In this document: positions 1 to 9,446 of the stretch, one piece after another
How the letters are laid out: the number at the start of each line of letters is the position of its first letter
How positions within the stretch are numbered: position 1 is the first letter of the stretch
The notes under the pieces: generated by a model
What the model saw: the letters and a program-made list of their open reading frames with translations, nothing else
Database searches by the model: none
Told to the model about the DNA's origin: nothing
Source of the DNA: CBDFGS01 sp965247255
GTDB taxonomy: Bacteria > Chloroflexota > Dehalococcoidia > Lucifugimonadales > CAUZJF01
Assembly: GCA_965247255.1 (NCBI GenBank)
Contig: CBDFGS010000012.1
Location: 558,001-622,000, forward strand
Reading direction: 5' to 3'
DNA length: 64,000 nt
Position numbers and translations under genes: made by a program

Positions 1-13
1 GGCTTCCGTGCAC

Positions 14-43
14 TTGTACCGCTGCATTGGCCAAATATATACT
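14..43 (+). promoter_or_regulatory. Candidate sigma70 promoter of pyrF
   Basis: TTGTAC at 14-19 and TATACT at 38-43 are separated by 18 bp. The pyrF start codon lies 27 bp downstream of the -10 box. Seen by eye only. Confidence 0.5.
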
Positions 44-70
44 TGAGGTGCCCTTTGAGGGAGGGGACTA

Positions 71-949
71 GTGACTGACAGCTTTCGAGAAAAGCTCAAA
101 AGCGCCAGCGAGCGCAATCAAAGCCTGCTGTGTGTGGGCCTTGACCCTGACCCCGAGCTAATGCCCGTTGGTGTCGACGTCTTCGAGTTCAACAGGCGCA
201 TCATCGATGCAACCAAGGACTTGGTCTGCGCCTATAAGCCAAATGTGGCCTTCTACGATGCATTGGGCGAGGAGGGCCACTCTGCGCTGAAGCGAACGCT
301 GGAGCATATTCGGGCAACGTCTGATATTCCCACCATAGGAGACTCCAAGCGAGGCGACGTCCAGTCGACCTCGAGGTTCCACGCTAGGGCGATGTTCGAA
401 GTCTGGGGTTTCGATGCGTCAACCGTCAATCCGTACGGCGGCCATGATGCGGTGCAGCCGTTCCTGGACTATACCGCCAAAGGTATATTCCTATGGTGTC
501 GCTCGTCGAATCCGGGTGCGAGGGAGTTCCAGGACTTGATGGTTAGTCAGCCGGACCAGGAGGGCGCACAGGACTCCGAACCGCTGTATATCTGGGTGGC
601 CAGGCGGGCGACAAGCTGGAACGATAACGGCAATGTGGGTCTTGTGGTCGGCGCGCCCTATCCCGACGAGCTAAGGCGCGTCCGCGAGATCTGCGGCGAC
701 ATGCCGATCTTGATTCCCGGCGTCGGCGTTCAACAAGGGCCTGTCGGGAGCGCGGTCGATAGCGGTGTCGACCAGAATGGCCGCAACGCGGTCATCAACA
801 TCTCTCGAAGCGTGATCTACGCATCCGACAGCCCCCTCGATTTCGACGAGGCTGCTGGCCGCAACGCCTCGGGCGTTCGGAAGATGATCAACGACCACCT
901 GACTTTGATCGGCAAGGGGTGGCCGGAGTTGACGGCAGTCGAGGCCTAG
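71..949 (+). CDS. pyrF: Orotidine 5'-phosphate decarboxylase
   Basis: Decarboxylates OMP to UMP, the last step of de novo pyrimidine synthesis in the cytosol. The 292-residue protein has the family signature DSKRGDVQST at residues 91-100, with the catalytic D91, K93 and D96 triad, and an early substrate-binding GLDPDPE segment near residue 23. Its length and the NPYGGHDAVQPF segment fit the longer 'type 2' subfamily of PyrF rather than the ~230-residue enterobacterial form. Translation starts at GTG 71 behind GAGGGAGGGG (58-67). No other pyrimidine gene is adjacent; a DUF951 gene follows after about 70 bp on the same strand. Confidence 0.95.
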   Translation: MTDSFREKLKSASERNQSLLCVGLDPDPELMPVGVDVFEFNRRIIDATKDLVCAYKPNVAFYDALGEEGHSALKRTLEHIRATSDIPTIGDSKRGDVQSTSRFHARAMFEVWGFDASTVNPYGGHDAVQPFLDYTAKGIFLWCRSSNPGAREFQDLMVSQPDQEGAQDSEPLYIWVARRATSWNDNGNVGLVVGAPYPDELRRVREICGDMPILIPGVGVQQGPVGSAVDSGVDQNGRNAVINISRSVIYASDSPLDFDEAAGRNASGVRKMINDHLTLIGKGWPELTAVEA

Positions 950-1022
950 ACGGGGAGACCGGACCCCCGCCATCGGGCGTCCCACCGACCCGGCCATCCG
1001 TTAGCTCTTGGAGGCTTTAGGG

Positions 1023-1220
1023 TTGGCGACGGAACTCAGGACCGGGGATGTGCTACGGCTGAAGAAAGCGCACCCCTGCGGCGGAAGTGACTGGGAGGTC
1101 GTCAGGCTCGGAGCTGACATTGGCCTCCGCTGCACGAGCTGCGACAGGCGTATCATGATGCCGAGGTCGGCCGTGGAGAAGCGGACCAGGACCGTCGTCG
1201 CCAGACGCCCGGAGGTGTAG
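1023..1220 (+). CDS. DUF951 family small protein
   Basis: A 65-residue protein of the DUF951 family, whose function is unknown. It shows the family pattern: an N-terminal GDVLRLKKAHPCGG segment, a WEVVRLGADIGLRC strand, and a CxxC pair (CTSC) typical of a small metal-binding ribbon. I place the start at TTG 1023 because GGAGG (1010-1014) sits 8 bp upstream; a longer reading from TTG 1008 would swallow that ribosome-binding site. DUF951 genes often lie near translation or division genes in Firmicutes and Chloroflexota. Here it lies between pyrF and a bifunctional nuclease. Confidence 0.8.
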   Translation: MATELRTGDVLRLKKAHPCGGSDWEVVRLGADIGLRCTSCDRRIMMPRSAVEKRTRTVVARRPEV

Positions 1221-1318
1221 GTCGCTGCGCCGCGTACTCCGTCCCGCGCCGGCGCTTGGCTCACACTGACGCGTCCGGAGCTTACGCCGTCCTGGGGCGA
1301 GATTGCCGCCGGAGCGCG

Positions 1319-1348
1319 TTGACAGCCCAAAAAGTCGAGACGTACAAT
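1319..1348 (+). promoter_or_regulatory. Sigma70 promoter of the bifunctional nuclease gene
   Basis: A perfect -35 TTGACA (1319-1324) and a -10 TACAAT (1343-1348) are separated by 18 bp, 29 bp before the ATG at 1377. Confidence 0.65.
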
Positions 1349-1376
1349 GTGATGAGAGGCAGGGAAGGAGGGCTCC

Positions 1377-1937
1377 ATGATAGAGATGAACATCGATAGC
1401 ATCAGGTTCAGCCTGATGAGTGTTCAGAGGGTGGTTATCCTTCGCGTCAAGGAGTCTAACAAGTACCTTCCCATCTGGATCGGCCCCAGTGAGGCCGATT
1501 CGATAGCGTACAAGCTGCAGGACGTGGAGGTACCCCGCCCCCTCACCCACGACCTGCTCGGTTCGATCATCTCAACGCTTGGAGCGACCGTATCCCAGAT
1601 AGTCGTCTCCGATCTCAACGAAGACACCTTCTACGCCAAGATCGTCCTCAAGTACAACGGCAACTCGCTCGAGGTCGACTCCCGGCCCAGCGACGCCATA
1701 GCCCTGGCGGTCCGGACGGGCGCGCCCATCTTTGCCGACGACGCTGTCGTCGAGAAGGCGGGCGTCATGATGGACGAGGAGACCGGCAAGCCCATCATTC
1801 CCGGGGATGGCGAAGAGAGAGGCCAGCCTCTCAGGGAAGAGGAAGTCAAGAGCCTCTCGGCATTCACGGACTTCATCGAGACTCTGAACCTCGAGGGCAT
1901 CGGAGGAGAAGAGAAAAAGCCTCCCGAGACCGCGTAG
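1377..1937 (+). CDS. Bifunctional nuclease (BFN/DUF151) family protein
   Basis: A 186-residue protein with a full BFN (DUF151) domain over residues ~5-135. The recognisable segments are YLPIWIGPSEADSIA, the RPLTHDLL motif and the SRPSDAIALAVRTGAPIF block that defines the family. Characterised members cleave both RNA and DNA; in bacteria the physiological role is uncertain. The C-terminal ~50 residues are acidic (DEETGKPIIPGDGEE...) and resemble the UVR-like extensions of other members without a clear motif. It begins at ATG 1377, after AAGGAGGG, with its own promoter upstream, and ends before a strong terminator, so it looks monocistronic. Confidence 0.88.
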   Translation: MIEMNIDSIRFSLMSVQRVVILRVKESNKYLPIWIGPSEADSIAYKLQDVEVPRPLTHDLLGSIISTLGATVSQIVVSDLNEDTFYAKIVLKYNGNSLEVDSRPSDAIALAVRTGAPIFADDAVVEKAGVMMDEETGKPIIPGDGEERGQPLREEEVKSLSAFTDFIETLNLEGIGGEEKKPPETA

Positions 1938-1971
1938 TCGCGCTCCTTTAGCATCTCAACTTGATCGCAAC

Positions 1972-1999
1972 AAAGGCCCCGCTTCCCGGCGGGGCCTTT
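1972..1999 (+). terminator. Intrinsic terminator after the bifunctional nuclease gene
   Basis: An 11-bp perfect stem (AAAGGCCCCGC at 1972-1982 with GCGGGGCCTTT at 1989-1999) encloses a 6-nt loop. The downstream arm ends in TTT followed by CTCGTG, so the U-tract is short but the stem is very strong. Confidence 0.75.
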
Positions 2000-2071
2000 C
2001 TCGTGCCGGGGCCGAGCGGGTGTTTCAACCCACGTCCAATGCGTTTGAACGCTGTTCAGCGGCTGCGCTGA

Positions 2072-2099
2072 TTGACTAAACCATCGATTGTGATAGAAT
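2072..2099 (+). promoter_or_regulatory. Candidate promoter of the ATP synthase operon
   Basis: TTGACT (2072-2077) and TAGAAT (2094-2099) are spaced by 16 bp, 33 bp before the first ATG of the operon. Confidence 0.6.
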
Positions 2100-2132
2100 A
2101 CACAAACTCCGCGGGGCCCTACGGCGAAGGGA

Positions 2133-2357
2133 ATGGGAAGCGTATTCCGGCTGCTTGGAATTGGCTGGTATGTTGCCCTCTGCATCCTGGGCGGCGGACT
2201 CGGTGGGTACTGGCTCGACGGCAAACTCGACATTAGCCCCCTGTTCACATTGCTTGGTCTAGGCTTGGGGCTGGCGCTGGCGTTCTTCGGAATGATCAAG
2301 ATGCTCATGGCGGTCCTGGCTGAAAGTCCAGACCCTTCCGACGAAGGGAAGTCGTAG
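2133..2357 (+). CDS. atpZ: AtpZ/AtpI-type ATP synthase accessory protein
   Basis: A 74-residue membrane protein with two hydrophobic segments (residues ~5-27 and ~33-63) joined by a short YWLDGKLDISP turn, the layout of AtpZ/AtpI proteins encoded just ahead of atpB. Family members are thought to assist c-ring assembly or ion supply to the F0 part. Its stop codon overlaps the GTG start of atpB by one base, indicating translational coupling. AtpI and AtpZ cannot be told apart with certainty from this short sequence; the length favours AtpZ. Confidence 0.75.
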   Translation: MGSVFRLLGIGWYVALCILGGGLGGYWLDGKLDISPLFTLLGLGLGLALAFFGMIKMLMAVLAESPDPSDEGKS

Positions 2358-3439
2358 TGTCAGGACTGCTGAGCAATCCCAAGGCGCTCGTCGTCGTCAT
2401 CATCGTCGCGACCCTATTCGTGCTCGGACTCGCTGGCGGCGCACTCGGGACCGCGTTCGGCGGCGGTTTCATCGGCGCTCCCGCCGGTCACATACAGATC
2501 CCGGCGGAGCCGATCACGGCAACTCCGCAGTTGGATAACCTGCCGTTTTTCGGCAGCTTCAGCATAACCAACACCATGGTTACAACCTGGGCAGCTATCC
2601 TGCTGTTGCTCGGACTCTCGTATCTCGGGACCCGCAAGCTGAACGCAGTGCCGGGCAGATTTCAGAACCTCCTGGAAGTGGTGCTGGAGTTTTTCCTCGA
2701 CCTCGCGGTGAGCATCGCCGGCCGCGAGAACGCGAGGCGCTTCTTCCCCCTCGTCATGACGATATTCCTGTTTATCGTCACCGCCAACTGGATGGGCGTT
2801 CTGCCCGGATTCGGCACCATCGGCCGCTTCGAGCCCGCCGAAGATGTGATACATCACGCCGAGAAAGCAGCGGAGAGCACTGGGGAGCATGCCGACCTCG
2901 CCGCCGTCAACCTGCAGGTCTTCGATGGCAGTGGCGGCCTCGCCTATTTCGGGTTCGGCTCCGTCGATGACGTGATCACGGCAGAGAAGCTGGAGGCCGA
3001 AGGCGTCGAAGAGGGCAAGCGGGCGGGCCTCCTGGTCCCTTTCTTCAGGAGTGCCAACACCGACATCAACACCACGCTGGCGATCGCGTTAGTTGCGATG
3101 TTCACGGTGCACTGGTGGGGCCTTAGGACGCTGGGGGTACTCGGGCACATAGGGAAATTCTTGAACTTCCGGGGGGGACCGGCTGGAATATTCGTCGGCG
3201 TCATCGAGGCGATCAGCGAGGTTGCGCGCATAATAAGCTTCACGTTCAGGCTGTTCGGCAATATCTTCGCCGGTGAGGTGCTGCTGGTGGCCATGGGGTT
3301 CTTGATTCCGCTGGTCGGGCTCGTGCCGTTCCTCGGACTCGAACTCTTCGTCGGAATTATCCAGGCTTTCATATTCGCGATACTAACTTTGGTTTTTGCG
3401 ACTGCGGCGACTGAGGCCCACGAGGCCAACGGCCACTGA
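2357..3439 (+). CDS. atpB: ATP synthase F0 subunit a
   Basis: Membrane stator subunit that forms the proton half-channels against the c-ring. The essential arginine is in the conserved FRLFGNIFAGEVLL segment near the C-terminus, and the last helix carries the typical QAFIFAILTLVF. At 360 residues it is longer than the usual 240-290: a hydrophilic, acidic stretch of roughly 80 residues (about 150-235, from GRFEPAEDVIHH to VPFFRSANTDIN) is inserted between membrane segments and would lie on one face of the membrane. Start is GTG 2357, behind GAAGGGAAG, overlapping the atpZ stop. Second gene of the atp operon. Confidence 0.94.
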   Translation: MSGLLSNPKALVVVIIVATLFVLGLAGGALGTAFGGGFIGAPAGHIQIPAEPITATPQLDNLPFFGSFSITNTMVTTWAAILLLLGLSYLGTRKLNAVPGRFQNLLEVVLEFFLDLAVSIAGRENARRFFPLVMTIFLFIVTANWMGVLPGFGTIGRFEPAEDVIHHAEKAAESTGEHADLAAVNLQVFDGSGGLAYFGFGSVDDVITAEKLEAEGVEEGKRAGLLVPFFRSANTDINTTLAIALVAMFTVHWWGLRTLGVLGHIGKFLNFRGGPAGIFVGVIEAISEVARIISFTFRLFGNIFAGEVLLVAMGFLIPLVGLVPFLGLELFVGIIQAFIFAILTLVFATAATEAHEANGH

Positions 3440-3477
3440 GGGAAGACACCCTAGAATTAGCGCATAAGGAGCGTCGG

Positions 3478-3705
3478 ATGATAGAAGGAGACATACGGGA
3501 CATAGCGGCTGGGCTGGCTATCGGCCTCGGCTCGTTCGGGCCGGCGCTGGGCATCGGCCTTCTTGCGGCAAAGGCGATGGAGTCGCTCGGTCGGAACCCC
3601 GAGGCCGCCGGGCCAATCCGCCAGAACATGGTGCTCGCGATGGCCTTTGCCGAGGCCATCGCCATCTACGCCCTCGTCATGGCATTCGTCATCAAGATTC
3701 TGTGA
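3478..3705 (+). CDS. atpE: ATP synthase F0 subunit c
   Basis: 75-residue hairpin proteolipid of the rotor ring: two glycine/alanine-rich helices joined by the polar loop RNPEA. The ion-carrying carboxylate is the Glu in AFAEAIAIY (second helix). At the sites where sodium-type rings carry Gln (first helix) and Ser/Thr (next to the Glu), this protein has Ile and Ala, so proton coupling is predicted. AAGGAG lies 7 bp before ATG 3478. No cleavable signal is seen; the chain starts directly with a short acidic N-terminus. Confidence 0.95.
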   Translation: MIEGDIRDIAAGLAIGLGSFGPALGIGLLAAKAMESLGRNPEAAGPIRQNMVLAMAFAEAIAIYALVMAFVIKIL

Positions 3706-3767
3706 CCCGGGCTTTCCAGGCCAACGACGGAAGGCGATGTACGCTTGAAGGTCTCTGAGGAAGGGCT

Positions 3768-4274
3768 ATGGAAGCGCTAGGGATAAACGTACCCGGTCTA
3801 TTAACGCAGATCGTCAGCTTCCTGCTCCTGTTCCTGTTGCTGCGTGCGGTGCTCTACAAGCCTCTGCTCCGTATGATGGACGAGAGGTCCGACAAGATCA
3901 GGGAGAGCCTCGAGACCGCGGAGCAGACGCGGCAAGAGGCGCAGCGGTCGCAGGAAGAGATGAAGAAACAGATCGAGGAGGCCCGGGCAGAGGGACAGGC
4001 GATGATCGACCGCGCCCGCGAGGTCGCGGACCGGTTCCGAGAAGAGGAGCTCGCCAAGGCCAGGCAAGAGATCAACGATGAGCGGGCAAAGGCGGAGGCG
4101 AATATCCAGCGCGAGCGCGATTCCGCCATCGAGGAGCTGCGACGCGAGTTCGCCGGCTTGGCGATCACGGCGGCCGAGCGAGTGGTCGAGCGCTCCCTCG
4201 ACGGGCCCGCCCACCGCGAGCTAATCGAGAGCGTCCTGGCAGAGGGCTTCGGAGAAGACGGGCAAGGAGAGTAG
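3768..4274 (+). CDS. atpF: ATP synthase F0 subunit b
   Basis: 168-residue peripheral stalk subunit. One N-terminal membrane helix (residues ~8-27, rich in Leu) is followed by a long charged coiled-coil (ETAEQTRQEAQRSQEEMKKQ...) and a C-terminal ITAAERVVERSL segment that contacts delta. Start ATG 3768 follows GAGGAAGG. A 132-bp gap separates it from atpH, the largest gap in the operon; I see no promoter or hairpin of note in that gap. Confidence 0.93.
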   Translation: MEALGINVPGLLTQIVSFLLLFLLLRAVLYKPLLRMMDERSDKIRESLETAEQTRQEAQRSQEEMKKQIEEARAEGQAMIDRAREVADRFREEELAKARQEINDERAKAEANIQRERDSAIEELRREFAGLAITAAERVVERSLDGPAHRELIESVLAEGFGEDGQGE

Positions 4275-4406
4275 AGGCTCGGCGGACCTGACCGCGCTTC
4301 TCACACACCACCAAAGTCGAATACGAAAAAGGACCTCACGAGCGCGCGATCGCATCCCCGTGCTTCCAAGGCGACAATAGCTGTCGCAGTTAGGCTGATC
4401 TGACAG

Positions 4407-4949
4407 ATGCCGAGGTCAGGCTCACACAGAAGGTATGCGCAGGCCGTGTTCCAGATCGCGTTAGAGCGAGACGAGCTCGATCTGTGGGCGGAGGACCTGG
4501 CGGTACTGGCCGTCGCCCTCGAGAACCGGGAATTCTCCGAGTTCCTCGACGCCCCGCAGGTACCCGCCTCCAGGAAGGTAGAGACGGTAACGCAGGTCCT
4601 GGGCGCCTCCGTGGGGCCCTTGCCGCAGAACTTGCTGTCGCTGCTGGCGACCAAAGGCATTGCCCACCTGGTGCCCGACATTATTGAGCAGTACACTCGC
4701 CTCCTGGATGCTCACCGTGGCATCGAGCGGGCCGAAGTCGCCTCCGCAACACCGCTGGATGACGGCCAGCAAGCCAGGGTCGCCGGCCTGCTTTCGGACG
4801 TCCTTGCGCGGGAGGTGCGGCTCATCGCCCACGTGCAGCCGGATATCATCGGTGGGCTTGTCGCCCGGTTCAGCGACAGAGTCATCGACGGGAGCATCAA
4901 GACCAAGCTGGCGGCAATGCGCAGGAATGTCGTGGAGCAGGCCTCATGA
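4407..4949 (+). CDS. atpH: ATP synthase F1 subunit delta
   Basis: 180-residue subunit joining the peripheral stalk to the top of the alpha/beta hexamer. It has the family N-terminus (RRYAQAVFQIALE), a central helical domain, and the C-terminal signature DIIGGLVARFSDRVIDGSIKTKL. No convincing ribosome-binding site precedes ATG 4407, but the homology begins right after it, so the start is probably correct. Fifth gene of the operon. Confidence 0.92.
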   Translation: MPRSGSHRRYAQAVFQIALERDELDLWAEDLAVLAVALENREFSEFLDAPQVPASRKVETVTQVLGASVGPLPQNLLSLLATKGIAHLVPDIIEQYTRLLDAHRGIERAEVASATPLDDGQQARVAGLLSDVLAREVRLIAHVQPDIIGGLVARFSDRVIDGSIKTKLAAMRRNVVEQAS

Positions 4950-5014
4950 CCACTTTGCACACAAGGCAGACGCAGCCCGGCCGGAACCAGATCCGGAGCT
5001 AAGGAGAGGCGCTT

Positions 5015-6526
5015 ATGGCGGTCCGTGGACAGGACATTGCCTCCGTAATCAAGCGGCAGATCGAGGAGTTCGGTCACGATCTGACGATGGTGGATGTCGG
5101 AGTGGTGGTCGAGGTAGGTGACGGCGTAGCGCGTATTCACGGCCTCTCCGGCGTAGGCGCCAATGAGCTCCTCGAGTTCGAGGGCGACGTTACCGGAATG
5201 GCCCTCAATCTGGAGGAGGACGCCGTGGGCGCCGTCATTATGGGCGACCCCCTGGCGGTCAAGGAAGGGCATGAGGTTCGCGGTACCGGGCGTGTGGCCG
5301 AGGTGCCGGTCGGCGAGCAGTTCATCGGAAGGGTGGTCGACGCCCTGGGGAAGCCGGTCGACGGCAAGGGCGCGATCAAGGTCACCAAGCACCGGGCCAC
5401 CGAGATCGTCGCTCCCGGGGTAGCCACACGCGAGGGCGTGAACACGCCGGTCCAGACGGGCGTCAAGGCCATCGACGCCATGATCCCAATCGGTAGGGGG
5501 CAACGCGAACTCATCATCGGCGACCGCTCTACCGGCAAAACGACCCTGGCGACAGACGCGATCATAAACCAGAAGGGCGGCGACCTGATATGCATATACG
5601 TCGCCATTGGCCAGAGGGTCGGCAAGGTCGCTCAGACCGCGGCCCTCTTGGAGGAGCACGGAGCGCTGGAGCACACCATAATTGTGGCAGCCAACGCCTC
5701 CGACCCTGCCCCGATGCAGTATCTGGCGCCCTACACAGGCTGCGCCATGGGCGAGGAGTTCATGGACGAGGGCAAGGATGTCCTCATCGTCTACGACGAC
5801 CTCTCCAAACACGCGTGGGCCTACAGGCAGATGTCACTCATCCTGAAGCGCCCTCCGGGACGTGAGGCCTATCCGGGCGACGTCTTTTACCTGCACAGCC
5901 GGCTCTTGGAGCGCGCCGCGAAGCTGTCCTCCGATCTCGGAGGGGGATCGATTACCGCGCTTCCAATTATCGAGACCCTGGCCGGAGACGTGTCGGCCTA
6001 CATACCAACCAACGTCATCTCGATCACGGACGGCCAGATATACCTTGAGCCTGAGCTGTTCAACTCGGGCATACGGCCCGCCGTCAACGCCGGTCTCTCC
6101 GTCTCCAGAGTAGGAGGGGCGGCTCAAACCAAGGCGATGAGGAGCGTCGCCGGCCGGCTGCGCCTCGAGCTGGCGCAGTACCGAGAGCTTGCGGCCTTCG
6201 CCCAGTTCGGGACCGCCGACCTCGACGCCGCGACCAGGTCCCAGCTTGAGCGCGGCCAGCGCGCCGTCGAAGTGCTCAAGCAAGTCCAGAACTCTCCGGT
6301 CGCACTGGAGCAACAGATCTCCATCTTGTTCGCCCTGATCAACGGTCTGCTGGATGACGTCGAAATCGGCAAGGTAGGCGATTTCGAGGCCGCTTTGGGG
6401 GACTACATGGGCGCCAGCCATCCGGATGTGCTCAAGAGCATCGCTGAGAAGAAGGAGATCGACGACGAGCTAGAACCGCTGCTTAAAAAGGCCATCGAGG
6501 ACTTTAAGGCCACCGTGTCAGTCTAG
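5015..6526 (+). CDS. atpA: ATP synthase F1 subunit alpha
   Basis: Non-catalytic nucleotide-binding subunit of F1, 503 residues, the usual length. It carries the beta-barrel N-terminus, a P-loop GDRSTGKT near residues 169-176, the Walker B-like VLIVYDDL segment, the alpha signature PAVNAGLSVSRVG near residue 360, and the C-terminal helical domain. AAGGAGAGG precedes ATG 5015. Confidence 0.97.
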   Translation: MAVRGQDIASVIKRQIEEFGHDLTMVDVGVVVEVGDGVARIHGLSGVGANELLEFEGDVTGMALNLEEDAVGAVIMGDPLAVKEGHEVRGTGRVAEVPVGEQFIGRVVDALGKPVDGKGAIKVTKHRATEIVAPGVATREGVNTPVQTGVKAIDAMIPIGRGQRELIIGDRSTGKTTLATDAIINQKGGDLICIYVAIGQRVGKVAQTAALLEEHGALEHTIIVAANASDPAPMQYLAPYTGCAMGEEFMDEGKDVLIVYDDLSKHAWAYRQMSLILKRPPGREAYPGDVFYLHSRLLERAAKLSSDLGGGSITALPIIETLAGDVSAYIPTNVISITDGQIYLEPELFNSGIRPAVNAGLSVSRVGGAAQTKAMRSVAGRLRLELAQYRELAAFAQFGTADLDAATRSQLERGQRAVEVLKQVQNSPVALEQQISILFALINGLLDDVEIGKVGDFEAALGDYMGASHPDVLKSIAEKKEIDDELEPLLKKAIEDFKATVSV

Positions 6527-6599
6527 ACCTGGTCCTCAGGCGGCCGCAGGCGGCGGCCAAGGGCTTTGCGACATTAGTAGCGCGCTCACCTAAAAAGCC

Positions 6600-7460
6600 A
6601 TGCCAAGCGTTAGGCAAATCAGACGCCGCATCCGCAGCGTCCAAAACACAGCCAAGATTACCAAGGCGATGTCGTTGATCGCCGCGTCGAAGATGCGGCG
6701 CGCCCAGGAGATGGCGCTACTAGGCCGCCCCTACTCCGATCGTATGAGGGACATCTTGGCAGACCTCGCCGCGCAGCCTCACGAAGAGGAGGGTCTGCAC
6801 CCGCTTCTCCAGCGACGGGAGCCCTCGAACATCGAGCTCGTCGTCATCACACCGGACCGGGGCCTCACCGGCGGCATGCACCTGAACATCAATCGTGCGG
6901 GCGCGCAGTTCTTGATCGAACAGAAGCTCTCGGCGAGCGTAATCGCTGTCGGCAAGAAGGGCAGGGACTTCATGACGCGCACCGGCCAGAACGTCAGGGC
7001 GGTCTTTACCGACCTTGGCGATCGTCCTGTGCTGACCGACGTGACTCCGGTGGCTCGCTTAGTCATCGACGACTACACCGCGCAGCGTGTCGATGCTGTC
7101 CATTTAGTCTATTCGCAGTTTGTTGGCACTACGATTCAGAGGCCGGTTGTAGTCCCGCTGCTGCCGGTCGTGCCGGCCGAATTGAAGACGGAGGAGGCCT
7201 TCGGGTACATCTACGAGCCCCACAGTATCGTGGTTATGGCGGCGCTCTTGCCCCGGTTCGTCGAGATGCAGATATATCACGCTGTTCTCGAGTCTGTGGC
7301 CAGTGAGCAGTCCGCCCGGATGGTGGCGATGCGCAACGCCACCGACAACGCAAGCGAGATGGTCGATGACCTCACCCTTGTGATGAACAAGGCAAGACAG
7401 GAGTCTATAACCAGGGAGCTGCTCGACATCGTGGGAGGCGCCGCGGCTGTCGAGGCGTGA
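6600..7460 (+). CDS. atpG: ATP synthase F1 subunit gamma
   Basis: 286-residue central shaft. N-terminal helix has the classic IRRRIRSVQNTAKITKAMSLIAASKMRRAQ pattern split over residues 7-37, and the C-terminal helix carries the MVAMRNATDNASEMVDDL signature, which together form the antiparallel coiled coil that rotates within alpha3beta3. No clear ribosome-binding site is seen before ATG 6600; expression may depend on the upstream atpA. Confidence 0.95.
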   Translation: MPSVRQIRRRIRSVQNTAKITKAMSLIAASKMRRAQEMALLGRPYSDRMRDILADLAAQPHEEEGLHPLLQRREPSNIELVVITPDRGLTGGMHLNINRAGAQFLIEQKLSASVIAVGKKGRDFMTRTGQNVRAVFTDLGDRPVLTDVTPVARLVIDDYTAQRVDAVHLVYSQFVGTTIQRPVVVPLLPVVPAELKTEEAFGYIYEPHSIVVMAALLPRFVEMQIYHAVLESVASEQSARMVAMRNATDNASEMVDDLTLVMNKARQESITRELLDIVGGAAAVEA

Positions 7461-7529
7461 CCGGCGGCCGAGAAGTGCCCCTACCGGGGGCGCCTCCAGC
7501 GCGGGTCGTCACCAAACTAGGGAGGAGTG

Positions 7530-8930
<1,401 letters not shown>

Positions 8931-8979
8931 CACCCGGCCCGCCACACTTTGAAATACACGCACTGAAGGCCCTCACACA

Positions 8980-9420
8980 ATGGCGCCCATGCAGTTCGAC
9001 ATAGTCACCGCCGAGCGGCTCGTCTCCTCCGAGGAGGTGGAGATAGTCGTTGCGCCCGGGATCGACGGGGAGCTGGCTATCCTGCCCCACCATGCCCCTC
9101 TGCTCACCGTGCTCAAGCCCGGCGAGATCCGCGTGGTCAAAGACGGCGAGGAGAGCTTCATCGCCGTCAGCGGCGGGTTCATGGAGGTCATGGCGAACAA
9201 GGTGACCATACTGGCGGATACGGCCGAACGCGAGGACGAGATCGACATCAAGCGCGCCGAGGAAGCCCTCAAGCAGGCCGAGGAAGGGGTCGCATCCGCC
9301 GCCAGCGACGTAGACCTGGAGCGCGCGCTCGCGTCGATACGAAGATATCAGGCGCGGATCAAGGTCGCCCGCCGGCGTAGGCGAGGCGGCGGAGGTGTCG
9401 GCGGGCCACCGGCGGGGTAG
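8980..9420 (+). CDS. atpC: ATP synthase F1 subunit epsilon
   Basis: 146-residue subunit that binds gamma and can inhibit hydrolysis. The N-terminal beta-sandwich shows PGIDGELAILPHHAPLLTVLKPGEI, the ISGGFMEV-type strand (AVSGGFMEV) and a C-terminal helical pair with many Glu/Ala. The tail ends in an unusual RRRRRGGGGVGGPPAG-type run (residues ~132-146). Last gene of the operon; only 26 bp separate it from the convergent lipoprotein gene, and no intrinsic terminator is visible there. Confidence 0.93.
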   Translation: MAPMQFDIVTAERLVSSEEVEIVVAPGIDGELAILPHHAPLLTVLKPGEIRVVKDGEESFIAVSGGFMEVMANKVTILADTAEREDEIDIKRAEEALKQAEEGVASAASDVDLERALASIRRYQARIKVARRRRRGGGGVGGPPAG

Positions 9421-9446
9421 TCTTAGCGGCTGGCGCCCCTCTCCCT

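Noticed and set aside
3478..3705. Sodium-type c-ring
   Set aside because: The Gln and Ser/Thr ligands of sodium-binding c subunits are Ile and Ala here, so proton coupling is more likely.
4712..5812. 366-codon minus-strand frame opposite atpH/atpA
   Set aside because: Shadow of highly conserved atp genes on the other strand, produced by GC-rich codon bias.
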